64,000 nt of DNA from Marinihelvus fidelis (GTDB lineage Bacteria > Pseudomonadota > Gammaproteobacteria > Xanthomonadales > SZUA-36). Where the stretch lies: positions 248,001 through 312,000 of the forward strand of contig NZ_VYXP01000001.1 in assembly GCF_008725655.1 (NCBI RefSeq), read 5' to 3'. This document shows positions 27,059 to 35,711 of this stretch, piece after piece (position 1 is the first letter of the stretch; each line of letters starts with the position of its first letter). A program made the position numbers and the translations under genes. The notes under the pieces are model-generated. The model did no database searches and had not been told where the DNA came from. It worked only from the letters and a program-made list of their open reading frames with translations.

Positions 27059-27088
27059 TTGCCGGCGGCCGTGAAGGCACCGTTAAAA
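27059..27088 (+). promoter_or_regulatory. Possible promoter of the polyamine operon
   Basis: TTGCCG (27059-27064) and TTAAAA (27083-27088) are separated by 18 bases and lie just upstream of the aguA ATG. The match to sigma70 boxes is modest. Confidence 0.3.
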
Positions 27089-27100
27089 TTGGGTCAATTG

Positions 27101-28147
27101 ATGAACGATCAGCGCACACCCGCCCAGGCCGGGTACGCGATGCCCCCTGAGTGGGCGCCGCACCAGTGCACGTGGATATCCTGGCCGCATAACCGTGACT
27201 CCTGGCCCGGCAAGTTCGAGCCGGTGGAGCCGGTGATGGCACGTTTTGTTGGCGTTTTGTCGGCGACCGAGCTGGTGCGCATCAATGTGCTGGACGCGGC
27301 CCACGAGGCCCATGTCCGCGCCCACCTGGAAGGTGTGGCGACGGCGGCCAATGTACGCTTTCACCACTTCCCGACCAACGATGCCTGGTGCCGCGACCAC
27401 GGTGCGATCTTTGTCAGCCGCGCGGGTGCGGATGCGCCGCTGCTGGCGTTGGATTTCGGCTTCAACGCCTGGGGCGGAAAATACCCGCCGTTCGACCGCG
27501 ACAACGCGATCCCCCCGCAGATGGCCGAGGCGCTGGGTGTGCCCTGCCGCAGCATCGACATGATCCTCGAAGGCGGCTCGATCGAGGTCAACGGCGCCGG
27601 CGCGCTGATGACTACCGAGAACTGCCTGCTGAACCCGAATCGCAACCCGACCATGGGCCGGGACGGGATCGAGGCGGCCCTGAAGGCCAACCTGGGCGTC
27701 AACCATGTCATGTGGCTGGGGGACGGCATCGTCGGTGACGACACCGACGGCCATATCGACGACATTACGCGCTTCGTCGCCGAGGACACCGTGGTGACGA
27801 TGATTGAAGGTGATGCCGGCGACGAGAATCACGCGCCGCTGGCCGAGAACCGTGAGCGGCTGGACACACTACGCCTGGCCGATGGCCGGCCGCTGAACGT
27901 GGTTGAACTGTCCATGCCGCGCCCGGTCTGTTTCAACGGTGACCGCCTGCCCGCGAGTCACGCCAATTTTTATATCGGCAACCAGGTCGTCATCGTGCCG
28001 GTATTTAATGACCCCGTGGACGCGCCCAACCTGGCGCGCCTGCGGGACCTGTTTCCGGGGCGCGACGTCGTCGGCATCGATTGCACCGACGTGGTGCTCG
28101 GCCTGGGCGCGTTCCACTGCCTGACACAACAAGTACCCGCGGCCTGA
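27101..28147 (+). CDS. aguA: Agmatine deiminase
   Basis: AguA hydrolyses agmatine to N-carbamoylputrescine and ammonia. The 348-residue protein carries the family hallmarks of the peptidyl-arginine/agmatine deiminase fold: MPPEWAPHQCTWISWPHN near the start, NDAWCRDHG (substrate-binding), ILEGGSIEVNGAG, GIVGDDTDGHIDD with the catalytic His/Asp pair, and the catalytic Cys at C340 in GAFHCLTQQ. It is cytoplasmic. I chose the ATG at 27101, which leads into the conserved NDQRTP...GYAMPPEW stretch. It is the first gene of a four-gene operon, 28 bp before the speY-like gene. Confidence 0.95.
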   Translation: MNDQRTPAQAGYAMPPEWAPHQCTWISWPHNRDSWPGKFEPVEPVMARFVGVLSATELVRINVLDAAHEAHVRAHLEGVATAANVRFHHFPTNDAWCRDHGAIFVSRAGADAPLLALDFGFNAWGGKYPPFDRDNAIPPQMAEALGVPCRSIDMILEGGSIEVNGAGALMTTENCLLNPNRNPTMGRDGIEAALKANLGVNHVMWLGDGIVGDDTDGHIDDITRFVAEDTVVTMIEGDAGDENHAPLAENRERLDTLRLADGRPLNVVELSMPRPVCFNGDRLPASHANFYIGNQVVIVPVFNDPVDAPNLARLRDLFPGRDVVGIDCTDVVLGLGAFHCLTQQVPAA

Positions 28148-28175
28148 AGCGCGCGGGACGGAGGAAGATGACACC

Positions 28176-29147
28176 GTGACTACCATCAGCGAATTCGTTC
28201 ACCACCACTACCGGCACTTCAACGCCGCCGCCCTGATCGACGCCGCCGACGCCTATGTCCGGCACGTGGAAGACGGTGGGGTGATGTTCATGACCCTGGC
28301 CGGCGCCATGAGCACGGCCGAACTGGGCCTGTCGCTGGCGGAAATGATCCGCCAGGGCAAGGTGCACGCCATTTGCTGCACCGGCGCCAACCTGGAAGAG
28401 GACATGTTCAACCTGGTGGCGCACGACCACTACGTTCGCGTGCCCAACTACCGCGAACTGACGGCCGACGACGAAGAAGCGCTGCTGGCGCGGCACCTGA
28501 ACCGGGTCACCGACACCTGCATCCCGGAAGAAGAGGCCATCCGCCGCATCGAGGACGTGATCCTGGAGGTCTGGCAGGCCGCCGACCAGGCCGGCGAGGC
28601 GTATTTCCCGCACGAATTCATGTACCAGGTGCTGCGCTCCGGCAAGCTGGACAAATTCCACCAGATCGACCCGACGGACAGCTGGCTGGTGGCCGCCTGC
28701 GAGGCCAACCTGCCGATTATCGTGCCGGGCTGGGAAGACTCCACGCTGGGCAATATCTATGCCTCGCACTGCATCAACGGTGACATCGGCAACGTGCACA
28801 CGGTCAAGGGCGGCATCCAGTACATGATGATGCTGGCGGAATGGTACGAGCAGACCGCGAAGATGTCGTCCATCGGTTTCTTCCAGATCGGTGGCGGTAT
28901 TGCCGGCGACTTCCCGATCTGCGTGGTGCCGATGCTGGAGCAGGACCTGCTGAAGACCGATACCCCGCGCTGGGGCTATTTCTGCCAGATCAGCGATTCC
29001 ACCACCAGCTACGGCTCGTATTCGGGCGCGGTGCCGAACGAGAAGATCACCTGGGGCAAGCTGTCGGCGGACACGCCCAAGTTCATCATCGAGTCGGACG
29101 CGACCATCGTCGCGCCGCTGGTCTTTGCCTGCGTGCTGGGTCAATGA
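28176..29147 (+). CDS. speY: Deoxyhypusine-synthase-like enzyme (SpeY-type, predicted homospermidine or related polyamine synthesis)
   Basis: The 323-residue protein is a bacterial deoxyhypusine synthase homologue. It has the NAD-binding-type fold with VMFMTLAGAMSTAELG, ICCTGANLEEDMFN, GFFQIGGGIAGDFPICVVPML, SDSTTSYGSYSGAVPNEKITWGK and DATIVAPLVFA; K295 in TWGK aligns with the catalytic Lys that carries the aminobutyl imine. Bacteria have no eIF5A, and a homologue named SpeY is required for homospermidine synthesis in Anabaena, so transfer of an aminobutyl group to putrescine is the leading hypothesis here. The start is GTG at 28176 with GGAGGA upstream. Its TGA overlaps the ATG of speA by four bases. 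The product in this organism is inferred, not shown. Confidence 0.85.
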   Translation: MTTISEFVHHHYRHFNAAALIDAADAYVRHVEDGGVMFMTLAGAMSTAELGLSLAEMIRQGKVHAICCTGANLEEDMFNLVAHDHYVRVPNYRELTADDEEALLARHLNRVTDTCIPEEEAIRRIEDVILEVWQAADQAGEAYFPHEFMYQVLRSGKLDKFHQIDPTDSWLVAACEANLPIIVPGWEDSTLGNIYASHCINGDIGNVHTVKGGIQYMMMLAEWYEQTAKMSSIGFFQIGGGIAGDFPICVVPMLEQDLLKTDTPRWGYFCQISDSTTSYGSYSGAVPNEKITWGKLSADTPKFIIESDATIVAPLVFACVLGQ

Positions 29148-31111
29148 ATGACATGAACGAACCCTGGGGCGTAGAGGACGCCGCCGACTACTACCGCGTG
29201 GACGCCTGGGGCGACGGTTTCTTCGTCGTCAACGCCCGTGGCCACATGGCGGTGCGCCCGCATGGTGATGACACGCTGCAGATCGACATCCAGGACATCC
29301 TGGCGGAACTGCGCGACCGCGGCATTCGCTTTCCGGCACTGCTGCGATTCCAGGACGTGCTGCGCGCGCGGGTCGGCCGCCTGAACCGCGCCTTCATCGA
29401 GGCCATCGAGGAAGCGGGTTACGACAACGTCTACCACACGGTCTACCCGATCAAGGTGAACCAGCTGCACGAGGTGGTCGAGGAAGTGCTCGACGCCGGC
29501 AAGCCCTATGGCCTGGGCCTGGAGTGCGGCTCGCGCGCGGAACTGGTGGCCACGCTGGCGCACCTGGAGTCCGACGAGACACTGTTGCTGTGCAACGGCG
29601 TCAAGGACCGCTCCATGCTGTCGCTGATCCTGTCCAGCCAGCGGCTGGGCAAGAACGTGATCCCGATCATGGAGAAGTACGCCGAGTTCGAGGAACTGGT
29701 GCACCTGGCCGACGAGGCCGACCAGGCCACGCAGTTTGGCGTACGCATCCGCCTGCGAACGTCGGGTTCCGGTAAATGGGCCGACTCCGGCGGTTACCAG
29801 TCCAAGTTCGGCATTTCGCTGCCGGAACTGATGCGCGTGGTCGACGTATTGCGCGACAGCGACCAGGGCCACCGGCTGGCGCTGCTGCATTTCCACCTGG
29901 GCAGCCAGATCAGCGAGATCCCGCAGCTGCGCCAGGCGGCGCGCGAGCTGGCGCACATCTACGCCGAGCTGATCGGCCTGGGCCTGCCGATCCGCTATAT
30001 CGATGTCGGCGGCGGCCTGGGTGTGAACTACACCGACGCCTCGGAAGAGGGCGGCATCCGCTACAGCCTGAACGAATACGCCAACGCCGTCGTGTACGCC
30101 ATCAAGGAGGTCTGCGACGAGCGCGAGGTGCCACACCCGGTGCTGGTCTCGGAAAGCGGCCGCGCGATCACGGCGCATCACTCGGTGCTGGTGATCGAGA
30201 CCATCGACGCCTACCGCAAGAACAACGCCGACGCCGAGCCCGAGCTGCCCGGGGACGCGCACCGTATCGCGGAGAACCTGGACCGCACCCTGGCCTGGCT
30301 GCGCGACACCGAGGCCGGCCAGGCCAGCGTCGCCGAGGTCATCGAGGCCTACCACGACGTGGTCGACAACCAGGAAGAGGCGGCCACGCTGTTCGCCATG
30401 GGCTATTTGTCGCTGGAGCAGAACGCCACCATCGAGCGCATGTACTGGAGCAGCTGCACGGCGGTGCTGGAGCACCTGCGCGCGCTCGACCCCGAGTACG
30501 CGCCGCCGGAGGTGCAGCAGCTCGAGGAATTGCTGGTGGACCAGTACCTGGTGGATTTCTCCGTGTTCCAGTCCATGCTGGACCACTGGGCGATCGAGCA
30601 GCCGTTCCCGGTGGTGCCGCTGGCGCGGCTGGATGAACGCCCGACCCGCCGCGGCATGCTGGTCGACCTGACCTGCGATTCGGACGGCAAGATGACGCAG
30701 TACGTCACCGCCGACGAGGACAAGAAATTCGTCCGCCTGCACCCGCTGAACCCGGGCGAGGCCTACCCGCTGGGCATTTTCCTGATGGGTGCCTACCAGG
30801 ACATCATGGGCGATTCGCACAACCTGTTCGGCCGGGTTTCCGAGGCGCACATTTACGCCGACGCCGAGGAAGACGGCAATTTCTGGATCGAGAAGGTCAT
30901 CCCCGGCCAGAAGGTCGAGGACATCCTGGCCCAGGTGCAGTACTTCCCCAACGACCTGCACCGGCGCATGCAGCAGCAGGTCAAGCAGAAGATCGACGCG
31001 GGCGAGATGCGGCCGAAGCGCGGCATGGAGATTCTCGACCAGTACAAGGCGGCGTTCGCGGAGGAGACCTACCTGGTCAACGCCCGCGTGCCGCGCAAAG
31101 CAGAGGAGTAG
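29144..31111 (+). CDS. speA: Biosynthetic arginine decarboxylase
   Basis: SpeA converts arginine to agmatine with pyridoxal phosphate (fold III, alanine-racemase type). The 655-residue protein is the usual SpeA length. K104 in the VYPIKVNQ motif should bind PLP. Other family blocks are GLGLECGSRAEL, LCNGVKD, FGVRIRLRTSGSGKWADSGG, LLHFHLGSQ, IRYIDVGGGLGVNY and SESGRAITAHHSV. It begins in an ATGA overlap with speY; an in-frame ATG at 29153 is less likely. Four bases separate its stop from aguB. The set encodes the full agmatine route from arginine to putrescine. Confidence 0.95.
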   Translation: MNDMNEPWGVEDAADYYRVDAWGDGFFVVNARGHMAVRPHGDDTLQIDIQDILAELRDRGIRFPALLRFQDVLRARVGRLNRAFIEAIEEAGYDNVYHTVYPIKVNQLHEVVEEVLDAGKPYGLGLECGSRAELVATLAHLESDETLLLCNGVKDRSMLSLILSSQRLGKNVIPIMEKYAEFEELVHLADEADQATQFGVRIRLRTSGSGKWADSGGYQSKFGISLPELMRVVDVLRDSDQGHRLALLHFHLGSQISEIPQLRQAARELAHIYAELIGLGLPIRYIDVGGGLGVNYTDASEEGGIRYSLNEYANAVVYAIKEVCDEREVPHPVLVSESGRAITAHHSVLVIETIDAYRKNNADAEPELPGDAHRIAENLDRTLAWLRDTEAGQASVAEVIEAYHDVVDNQEEAATLFAMGYLSLEQNATIERMYWSSCTAVLEHLRALDPEYAPPEVQQLEELLVDQYLVDFSVFQSMLDHWAIEQPFPVVPLARLDERPTRRGMLVDLTCDSDGKMTQYVTADEDKKFVRLHPLNPGEAYPLGIFLMGAYQDIMGDSHNLFGRVSEAHIYADAEEDGNFWIEKVIPGQKVEDILAQVQYFPNDLHRRMQQQVKQKIDAGEMRPKRGMEILDQYKAAFAEETYLVNARVPRKAEE

Positions 31112-31115
31112 GACC

Positions 31116-32006
31116 ATGGCAGAACGCCTGTTGAAGGCCGGATTCGTGCAGATGAGCATGGGCGACGACGTCGAGGCCAACACCACGAAGGCGCTGGCGA
31201 TGACCCGCGAGGCCATCGACCAGGGCGCGAAAGTGGTTTGCCTGCCGGAGCTGTTCCGCTCGCGCTACTTCTGCCAGACCGAGGACGACGCCCATTACGC
31301 GCTGGCCGAGGCGATTCCCGGCGCGACCACCGACGCGTTCGCGGCACTCGCCGCCGAGCACGACGTGGCCATCGTCGCCAGCCTGTTCGAGGCGCGCGCA
31401 CCCGGCCTGTACCACAACACCACCGCGGTGCTGGACGGTGCCAACGGCTACGCCGGCAAGTATCGCAAGATGCATATCCCGGATGACCCGCGCTATTACG
31501 AGAAGTACTACTTCACGCCGGGCGACCTGGGCTTCAGGAACTTCTCCACCCGCCACGGCGAGCTGGGCGTACTGATCTGCTGGGACCAGTGGTACCCGGA
31601 AGCGGCCCGCGCCACCGCGCTGCTGGGCTCGGAGATCCTGTTCTACCCCACGGCGATTGGCTGGCACCCGGAAGAGAAGGACCAGGTGGGCGCCGCGCAG
31701 CACCAGGCCTGGCAGACCATGCAGCGCTCACACGCCATCGCCAACGGCTGCTACGTGATGGCCGTCAATCGCATGGGTTTCGAGCCTGACCCCGCCAGCG
31801 ACGGCGGCATCGAGTTCTGGGGCCGCAGCTTTATCGCCGCCCCGGATGGCACGGTGGTCATCGAGGCACCGGCCGACGAGGAATGCGTGCTGGTCGCCGA
31901 GCTGGACCTGTCCGCGATCGCCCGCCAGCGCCACGGCTGGCCGTTCTTCCGCGACCGTCGCATCGACGCCTACGAGAACATCGGCAAGCGCTTCGCGCGC
32001 GACTGA
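31116..32006 (+). CDS. aguB: N-carbamoylputrescine amidase
   Basis: AguB hydrolyses N-carbamoylputrescine to putrescine, CO2 and ammonia. The 296-residue protein is a nitrilase-superfamily member with the catalytic triad visible: E45 (CLPELF), K118 (YRKMHIPDD) and C155 (LICWDQWYPE). The YFTPGDLGF and YEKYYFTPG stretch and the DPRYYE motif are characteristic of AguB within the superfamily. The ATG at 31116 is preceded by GAGGAG. It is the last gene of the polyamine operon; the hairpins just after its stop belong mainly to the minus-strand gene. Confidence 0.94.
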   Translation: MAERLLKAGFVQMSMGDDVEANTTKALAMTREAIDQGAKVVCLPELFRSRYFCQTEDDAHYALAEAIPGATTDAFAALAAEHDVAIVASLFEARAPGLYHNTTAVLDGANGYAGKYRKMHIPDDPRYYEKYYFTPGDLGFRNFSTRHGELGVLICWDQWYPEAARATALLGSEILFYPTAIGWHPEEKDQVGAAQHQAWQTMQRSHAIANGCYVMAVNRMGFEPDPASDGGIEFWGRSFIAAPDGTVVIEAPADEECVLVAELDLSAIARQRHGWPFFRDRRIDAYENIGKRFARD

Positions 32007-32023
32007 CGGGTTGATTCCGAGAT

Positions 32024-32050
32024 AAAAAGCGGCAGCCCGAAGACTGCCGC
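32024..32050 (-). terminator. Intrinsic terminator for the minus-strand repeat protein gene
   Basis: Read on the minus strand, GCGGCAG-TCTTCGGG-CTGCCGC is followed by TTTTT (complement of A24-A28 at 32024-32028). It lies downstream of the stop at 32106. On the plus strand no U-tract follows, so termination of the aguB transcript here is less certain. Confidence 0.8.
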
Positions 32051-32059
32051 CAGGAGTGC

Positions 32060-32083
32060 GGCTGGCGAGTGACCCCGCCAGCC
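32060..32083. repeat. Second hairpin beside the terminator
   Basis: GGCTGGCG (32060-32067) and CGCCAGCC (32076-32083) form a perfect 8-base stem with an 8-base loop. On the minus strand it comes just before the intrinsic terminator hairpin, making a tandem pair between the convergent genes. Confidence 0.6.
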
Positions 32084-32105
32084 CGTTGGTGCCGTTGAGC
32101 CCGAC

Positions 32106-34637
32106 TCAGTCGTCGTCCTCTTCGTTTTCGGAGCAATGTCCGGGGCCGATCTCGCCATTGTTGTAGCGATCCAGCGTGTTGGCCCACTGACGCATCTGCC
32201 AGTCGGAGGCCACTGCACAGCTGGCACCCGGGGCGGGTTTTTTACTCTTGCCGCCCTTGCCCTGTGTTGTTTCCTGGCCCCAGGGTTCGCAAGCCTCGAA
32301 GACCAGCAAACCGTTGGCCAAGGCATCGTCAACTTCAGGCGTGGAGCTGGCCTCGTTGAGATGGTTCATGTACGCAGCGATCCACTGGTGCGCCAGCTGG
32401 ATATAGGCGTTGCCACCGCGCGGGGGCGTCCACATGATGTCGTGCCAGCTCAGCCCGCTCAGGAAGAAGGGCGTATCTTCACCGACCAATGCCCAGGTCT
32501 CGTCGTACGGCGCCGGGCCGTAGGCGGAGTGGGTCTTCCAGTAGCCCTGGGTCAGGGTGCAACCGAACACGCACTCGCTGTTTTGCACCAGCGTGGAGAC
32601 GATATCGTAGGCCAGAGGCTCGCCTTCCGGCGCATTGGCCGGCAGGATGACATTCGGTTCCACGAACGGGAACACGAAGGCTTCGTTGTCGACCAGCAGT
32701 TCGCATACGGGCTCTTCCAGGTCCTTGGAGCCGACCGGGAACCAGATCGTCTCATAGGTGTAGCCGAACTCTGCCGGGGCATCGTAGTAACACAGCGATG
32801 GATCACCGACCAGGGCACCTTCCAGCATCAGCAGCTCATCGTCTTCGAAGACGCCCTCAACACTCAGCACATCCCAAACATCCACGCAGGCATTAACCTT
32901 CATCGTGGGGTTAGCCATGTTGAAGTCAGCCGTGCCCTGGTAGTTGGTCGTGCCTGTTGGAGAACCAACACCCGTTGCATCGTAAGCGTAGTTCTGCTGA
33001 GTTGCCGTTGCCGTGTTGGTGCCCGGGGTTGAGCCGTTACTGTCGCCTGAGTAGGTGCAGTCCAACGTGCCGCCAGCCGCTATGACCCAAGGCGCATCGG
33101 AACCACAATCGACGTCACCCGTTCCGCCTGTAAATACATCCGAAAGGCCGTTGATAGTGGCGGGAATGGTTGCCGGGTTGCTCACGGTAATGTCACCGGA
33201 AAGGCTCCAGTCACTGTCGGTGTACGGCGGTTCGTCGAGGTCGACGAAAACGCTGTAATCCAGTTCGTAAGACTGGCCTTCCATGACGCGGATTGGCTCG
33301 TCGTCGTTGAGCAGCTTGTCCACGGTCCAGTGATACTCCCGTGTGAATGCCGGGTCTGCCGTCTTGGACACGTCGAGCGCGTAGCAGGTCAGCATCACCG
33401 ACTCCATTGACGTCTGGCCAGTTTCGACGATGGTAGCGGTGTTGCTCTTGCTGCCACTGTTGCCTGATACCGTGACGCCGATATCGGAGCAGTCCAGGGT
33501 GCGCGTGTAACTGCTGCTGCAGCCGTCACCGCTGGAGGTTGCACCGTCGGTGGTCGTGCACGTGCCAAGTGGCTCAACGGCGCCGCCGTCGAACTGGTCC
33601 TGCACGCTGACCGTGGTGTCGTACTCGTTAACCGGCGGGCTGCCGAACGTGAAGTCGTTGCCAAACTGTACGCTGCCGGTCTCTCCACCCTCGAACATGT
33701 AGTTGATGGTGGCCGTATTGATGCCGGGCGTGCCGTCGCTGTCCGCCGTGTAGGCACAGGCCAGGTCAGCGCCCGGAATGACCACGATGTTCAACGCCAC
33801 AGGGGAGGGCATGGGCCCGCCGCCGCAGTCAATCATCACGTTTGAGCTGCCCGGGAAGCTGTCGGCCACCTGGGTCACTGTCACATTCACATCACCGGTG
33901 TTGGTGCCGACAATCAGGCCGGTCACGGTGTGGTTGATGTCTTCGTAACCGTTCGGCTCGACGTCGACCGTGTAGTCGTAGGCCTGTGAATCGCCGAAGA
34001 AGATGCTTGCGGCTGCCGGCGTCACCGACTTTTCGATGGTCCACTTGTACTGGCGATCATAGTTGCCAACAGCAGTCTTACCGGCGCCGAAGCGCGGATC
34101 CGGCCGAATGACCGGTGTGCCACAGGTGCCGCCATTGGTGCCTACGCGATCCAGGTACCAGTCAATCACTTCGACCGTCTCACCATCGGTAAAGCCAGCC
34201 GGAAGCGCCGTGGTCGGTGAAGTCAGGTCGTAGGATCCGAAATACTCGTCGTACCAGTCCAGGTCAACCCTGGCCGTGTTGTCCGACAGGTCGTCGGAGC
34301 AGGACAGGTGCCAAAGGCCGTTTGACGCGTGGCCGTCCAGCGCGTAATAGCCGGGCAGGGCCCGGTTCCACTGAGATCCACCGCCGCCGCCACTGCCCGG
34401 AAAGACGATATTGTTGAACGTTTGGGTGTGGATATTGCCGTCGGAGTCCCTGAACTTGATGAAGCCGTTGAATGCCGTTTGTGCCCAGGCGGTTGGGGAA
34501 AGCGCCGCCAGGGCCAGAAAGAGTGCTGCCATAAGGCCAGCGGGTTCAATAAGGCGACGCCAGCCATGCCGCCAATCTTTAGCCCCCTGGATATGCTGCT
34601 CAGCACGGCAAAGTTTCTTACTCGATTGAATGCTCAT
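32106..34637 (-). CDS. Large secreted repeat protein with DUF11-like domains and TQGYWKTH domain, 843 aa
   Basis: A long N-terminal region of about 35 residues precedes the hydrophobic signal (LMAALFLALAALSPTAWAQ), an extended signal peptide. The mature protein is acidic, rich in Thr, Asn and Gly, with several Cys, and looks like stacked Ig-like/DUF11-like beta domains. Two paralogous starts are visible: residues 194-203 (DRQYKWTIEK) and 433-441 (REYHWTVDK). The C-terminus holds CTLTQGYWKTHS (about 693-704), a motif I associate with uncharacterised secreted bacterial proteins, and then a Lys/Gly-rich tail. No anchor is visible. A surface or matrix role is likely but not shown. The ATG at 34637 has GGGAG upstream. 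The transcript ends at a clear terminator. Confidence 0.75.
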   Translation of the reverse strand: MSIQSSKKLCRAEQHIQGAKDWRHGWRRLIEPAGLMAALFLALAALSPTAWAQTAFNGFIKFRDSDGNIHTQTFNNIVFPGSGGGGGSQWNRALPGYYALDGHASNGLWHLSCSDDLSDNTARVDLDWYDEYFGSYDLTSPTTALPAGFTDGETVEVIDWYLDRVGTNGGTCGTPVIRPDPRFGAGKTAVGNYDRQYKWTIEKSVTPAAASIFFGDSQAYDYTVDVEPNGYEDINHTVTGLIVGTNTGDVNVTVTQVADSFPGSSNVMIDCGGGPMPSPVALNIVVIPGADLACAYTADSDGTPGINTATINYMFEGGETGSVQFGNDFTFGSPPVNEYDTTVSVQDQFDGGAVEPLGTCTTTDGATSSGDGCSSSYTRTLDCSDIGVTVSGNSGSKSNTATIVETGQTSMESVMLTCYALDVSKTADPAFTREYHWTVDKLLNDDEPIRVMEGQSYELDYSVFVDLDEPPYTDSDWSLSGDITVSNPATIPATINGLSDVFTGGTGDVDCGSDAPWVIAAGGTLDCTYSGDSNGSTPGTNTATATQQNYAYDATGVGSPTGTTNYQGTADFNMANPTMKVNACVDVWDVLSVEGVFEDDELLMLEGALVGDPSLCYYDAPAEFGYTYETIWFPVGSKDLEEPVCELLVDNEAFVFPFVEPNVILPANAPEGEPLAYDIVSTLVQNSECVFGCTLTQGYWKTHSAYGPAPYDETWALVGEDTPFFLSGLSWHDIMWTPPRGGNAYIQLAHQWIAAYMNHLNEASSTPEVDDALANGLLVFEACEPWGQETTQGKGGKSKKPAPGASCAVASDWQMRQWANTLDRYNNGEIGPGHCSENEEDDD

Positions 34638-35099
34638 CGAAAACTCCCAATGCGTCTGACTGAACCCGTTCCGGGTTCGGTCCGAGACTGTAATCGGGAA
34701 GTGAATCGGCACCCTTTGACGGGGCCGTGGTTGCCAGTTGCCAGGCGCTCACGAACGTCCCTGCCGACGGGGGTGGCATGTCAGGACCTGCTCACCTCCC
34801 ACCTTCCCGGAAGTCATGCACGAGCTAGTCCTTGTGCCCGAATGAATTTCGGACTTTTCCGAGCCGGCTCACTTTCCCAGTGCGCTTTGATATGACTTGG
34901 GATGCGTGGCTCGAAGTGAAGTCGTATGTACAGGTATAGGAAACGTTTAGTTACTTTGCAACGTAAATTTATATTCAGTTCATCTTGTTTTCGTTGCCAG
35001 GCCTGTCGGTGAAAAACCCTGAAAAGTAAGTCGTCTGCCTGAATTGCGCCTGAATCTCCCGGTACCATGGGCTAATGAGGGTTTGATGGGAGAGCCAAA
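34638..35099. promoter_or_regulatory. Long non-coding divergent region, AT-richer than surroundings
   Basis: This roughly 460-base stretch is the longest gap in the window and separates two divergent genes. It holds an inverted repeat GAACCCG-TTC-CGGGTTC at 34662-34678, close to the start of the repeat-protein gene, and an AT-rich block around 34925-34985 (with AAACGTTTAG and AAATTTATATTC) that is a good place for promoters. I see no coding region or recognised riboswitch in it. Confidence 0.45.
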
Positions 35100-35102
35100 G
35101 TG

Positions 35103-35711
35103 ATGAGCGAAAAGCGGGCCAAAGTGACATTTTCGACGTCGCAAAGCTGGCGTGTCATGGCCTGGAGCATGGTCGGTGTTTTACTGGTGTTGCCGGCCAT
35201 CGCCATGCGCTTCACCGACGAAGTGAACTGGAGCCTGGGCGACTTCATCTTTGCGGCGGTGCTCCTGATCAGCACGGGCCTGGCCATCGAGGTCGGCCTG
35301 CGGCTTTCTCGCACTGGCCTGTACCGATCCGGCGTCACGGTCGCCGCCGTGACGGCCTTGCTCCTGGTCTGGATCAATGGCGCCGTCGGCATCATCGGCA
35401 ACGAGGACAACCCCGCCAACCTGGCCTACCTGGGCGTGCTGGGTTCTGCCCTGGCCGGCACACTGCTGGCGAAGTTCCAGGCCCGTGGCATGGCGCGGGC
35501 GCTGTTCACGACGGCGTGCGCCCATGCGGCAGTCATGATCGCAGCGCCGGTACTCGAATGGGGCCCGCCCGGCGAGCCCGCTATTCGAACCGCGTGTGTC
35601 AACGCGGTGTTCGTCATGCTCTGGTGCCTGGCCGCCGGCCTGTTCTGGCGCGCGGACCGCAAGTCGACCGGCGGACTGCCCGGCTCAGAACGTCCAGGCC
35701 GCGCCGATTGA
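35103..35711 (+). CDS. Integral membrane protein of unknown family, 202 aa
   Basis: About five hydrophobic helices are visible: roughly 17-36 (MAWSMVGVLLVLPAIAM), 46-62 (FIFAAVLLISTGLAIE), 75-95 (VTVAAVTALLLVWINGAVGI), 103-120 (LAYLGVLGSALAGTLLA) and then 130-150 and 168-185. No conserved catalytic motif is evident, and I do not recognise the family. A GGGAGAG sequence precedes the ATG at 35103; a GTG sits three bases before it. The gene overlaps the convergent outer-membrane protein gene by 27 bases. Confidence 0.75.
   Translation: MSEKRAKVTFSTSQSWRVMAWSMVGVLLVLPAIAMRFTDEVNWSLGDFIFAAVLLISTGLAIEVGLRLSRTGLYRSGVTVAAVTALLLVWINGAVGIIGNEDNPANLAYLGVLGSALAGTLLAKFQARGMARALFTTACAHAAVMIAAPVLEWGPPGEPAIRTACVNAVFVMLWCLAAGLFWRADRKSTGGLPGSERPGRAD

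Noticed and set aside
29141-31216. Long antisense open frame (691 codons) opposite speA
   Set aside because: It is the mirror of a well-supported PLP enzyme in GC-rich DNA, has an unusual composition and no conserved motif.
27101-32006. Calling the DHS homologue a true deoxyhypusine synthase
   Set aside because: Bacteria lack eIF5A, so hypusine formation is not possible; the polyamine reading is the sensible one.
34638-35099. Cyclic-di-GMP (GEMM) or other riboswitch
   Set aside because: Some short pieces recall conserved riboswitch loops, but I could not build the expected helices in order on either strand.
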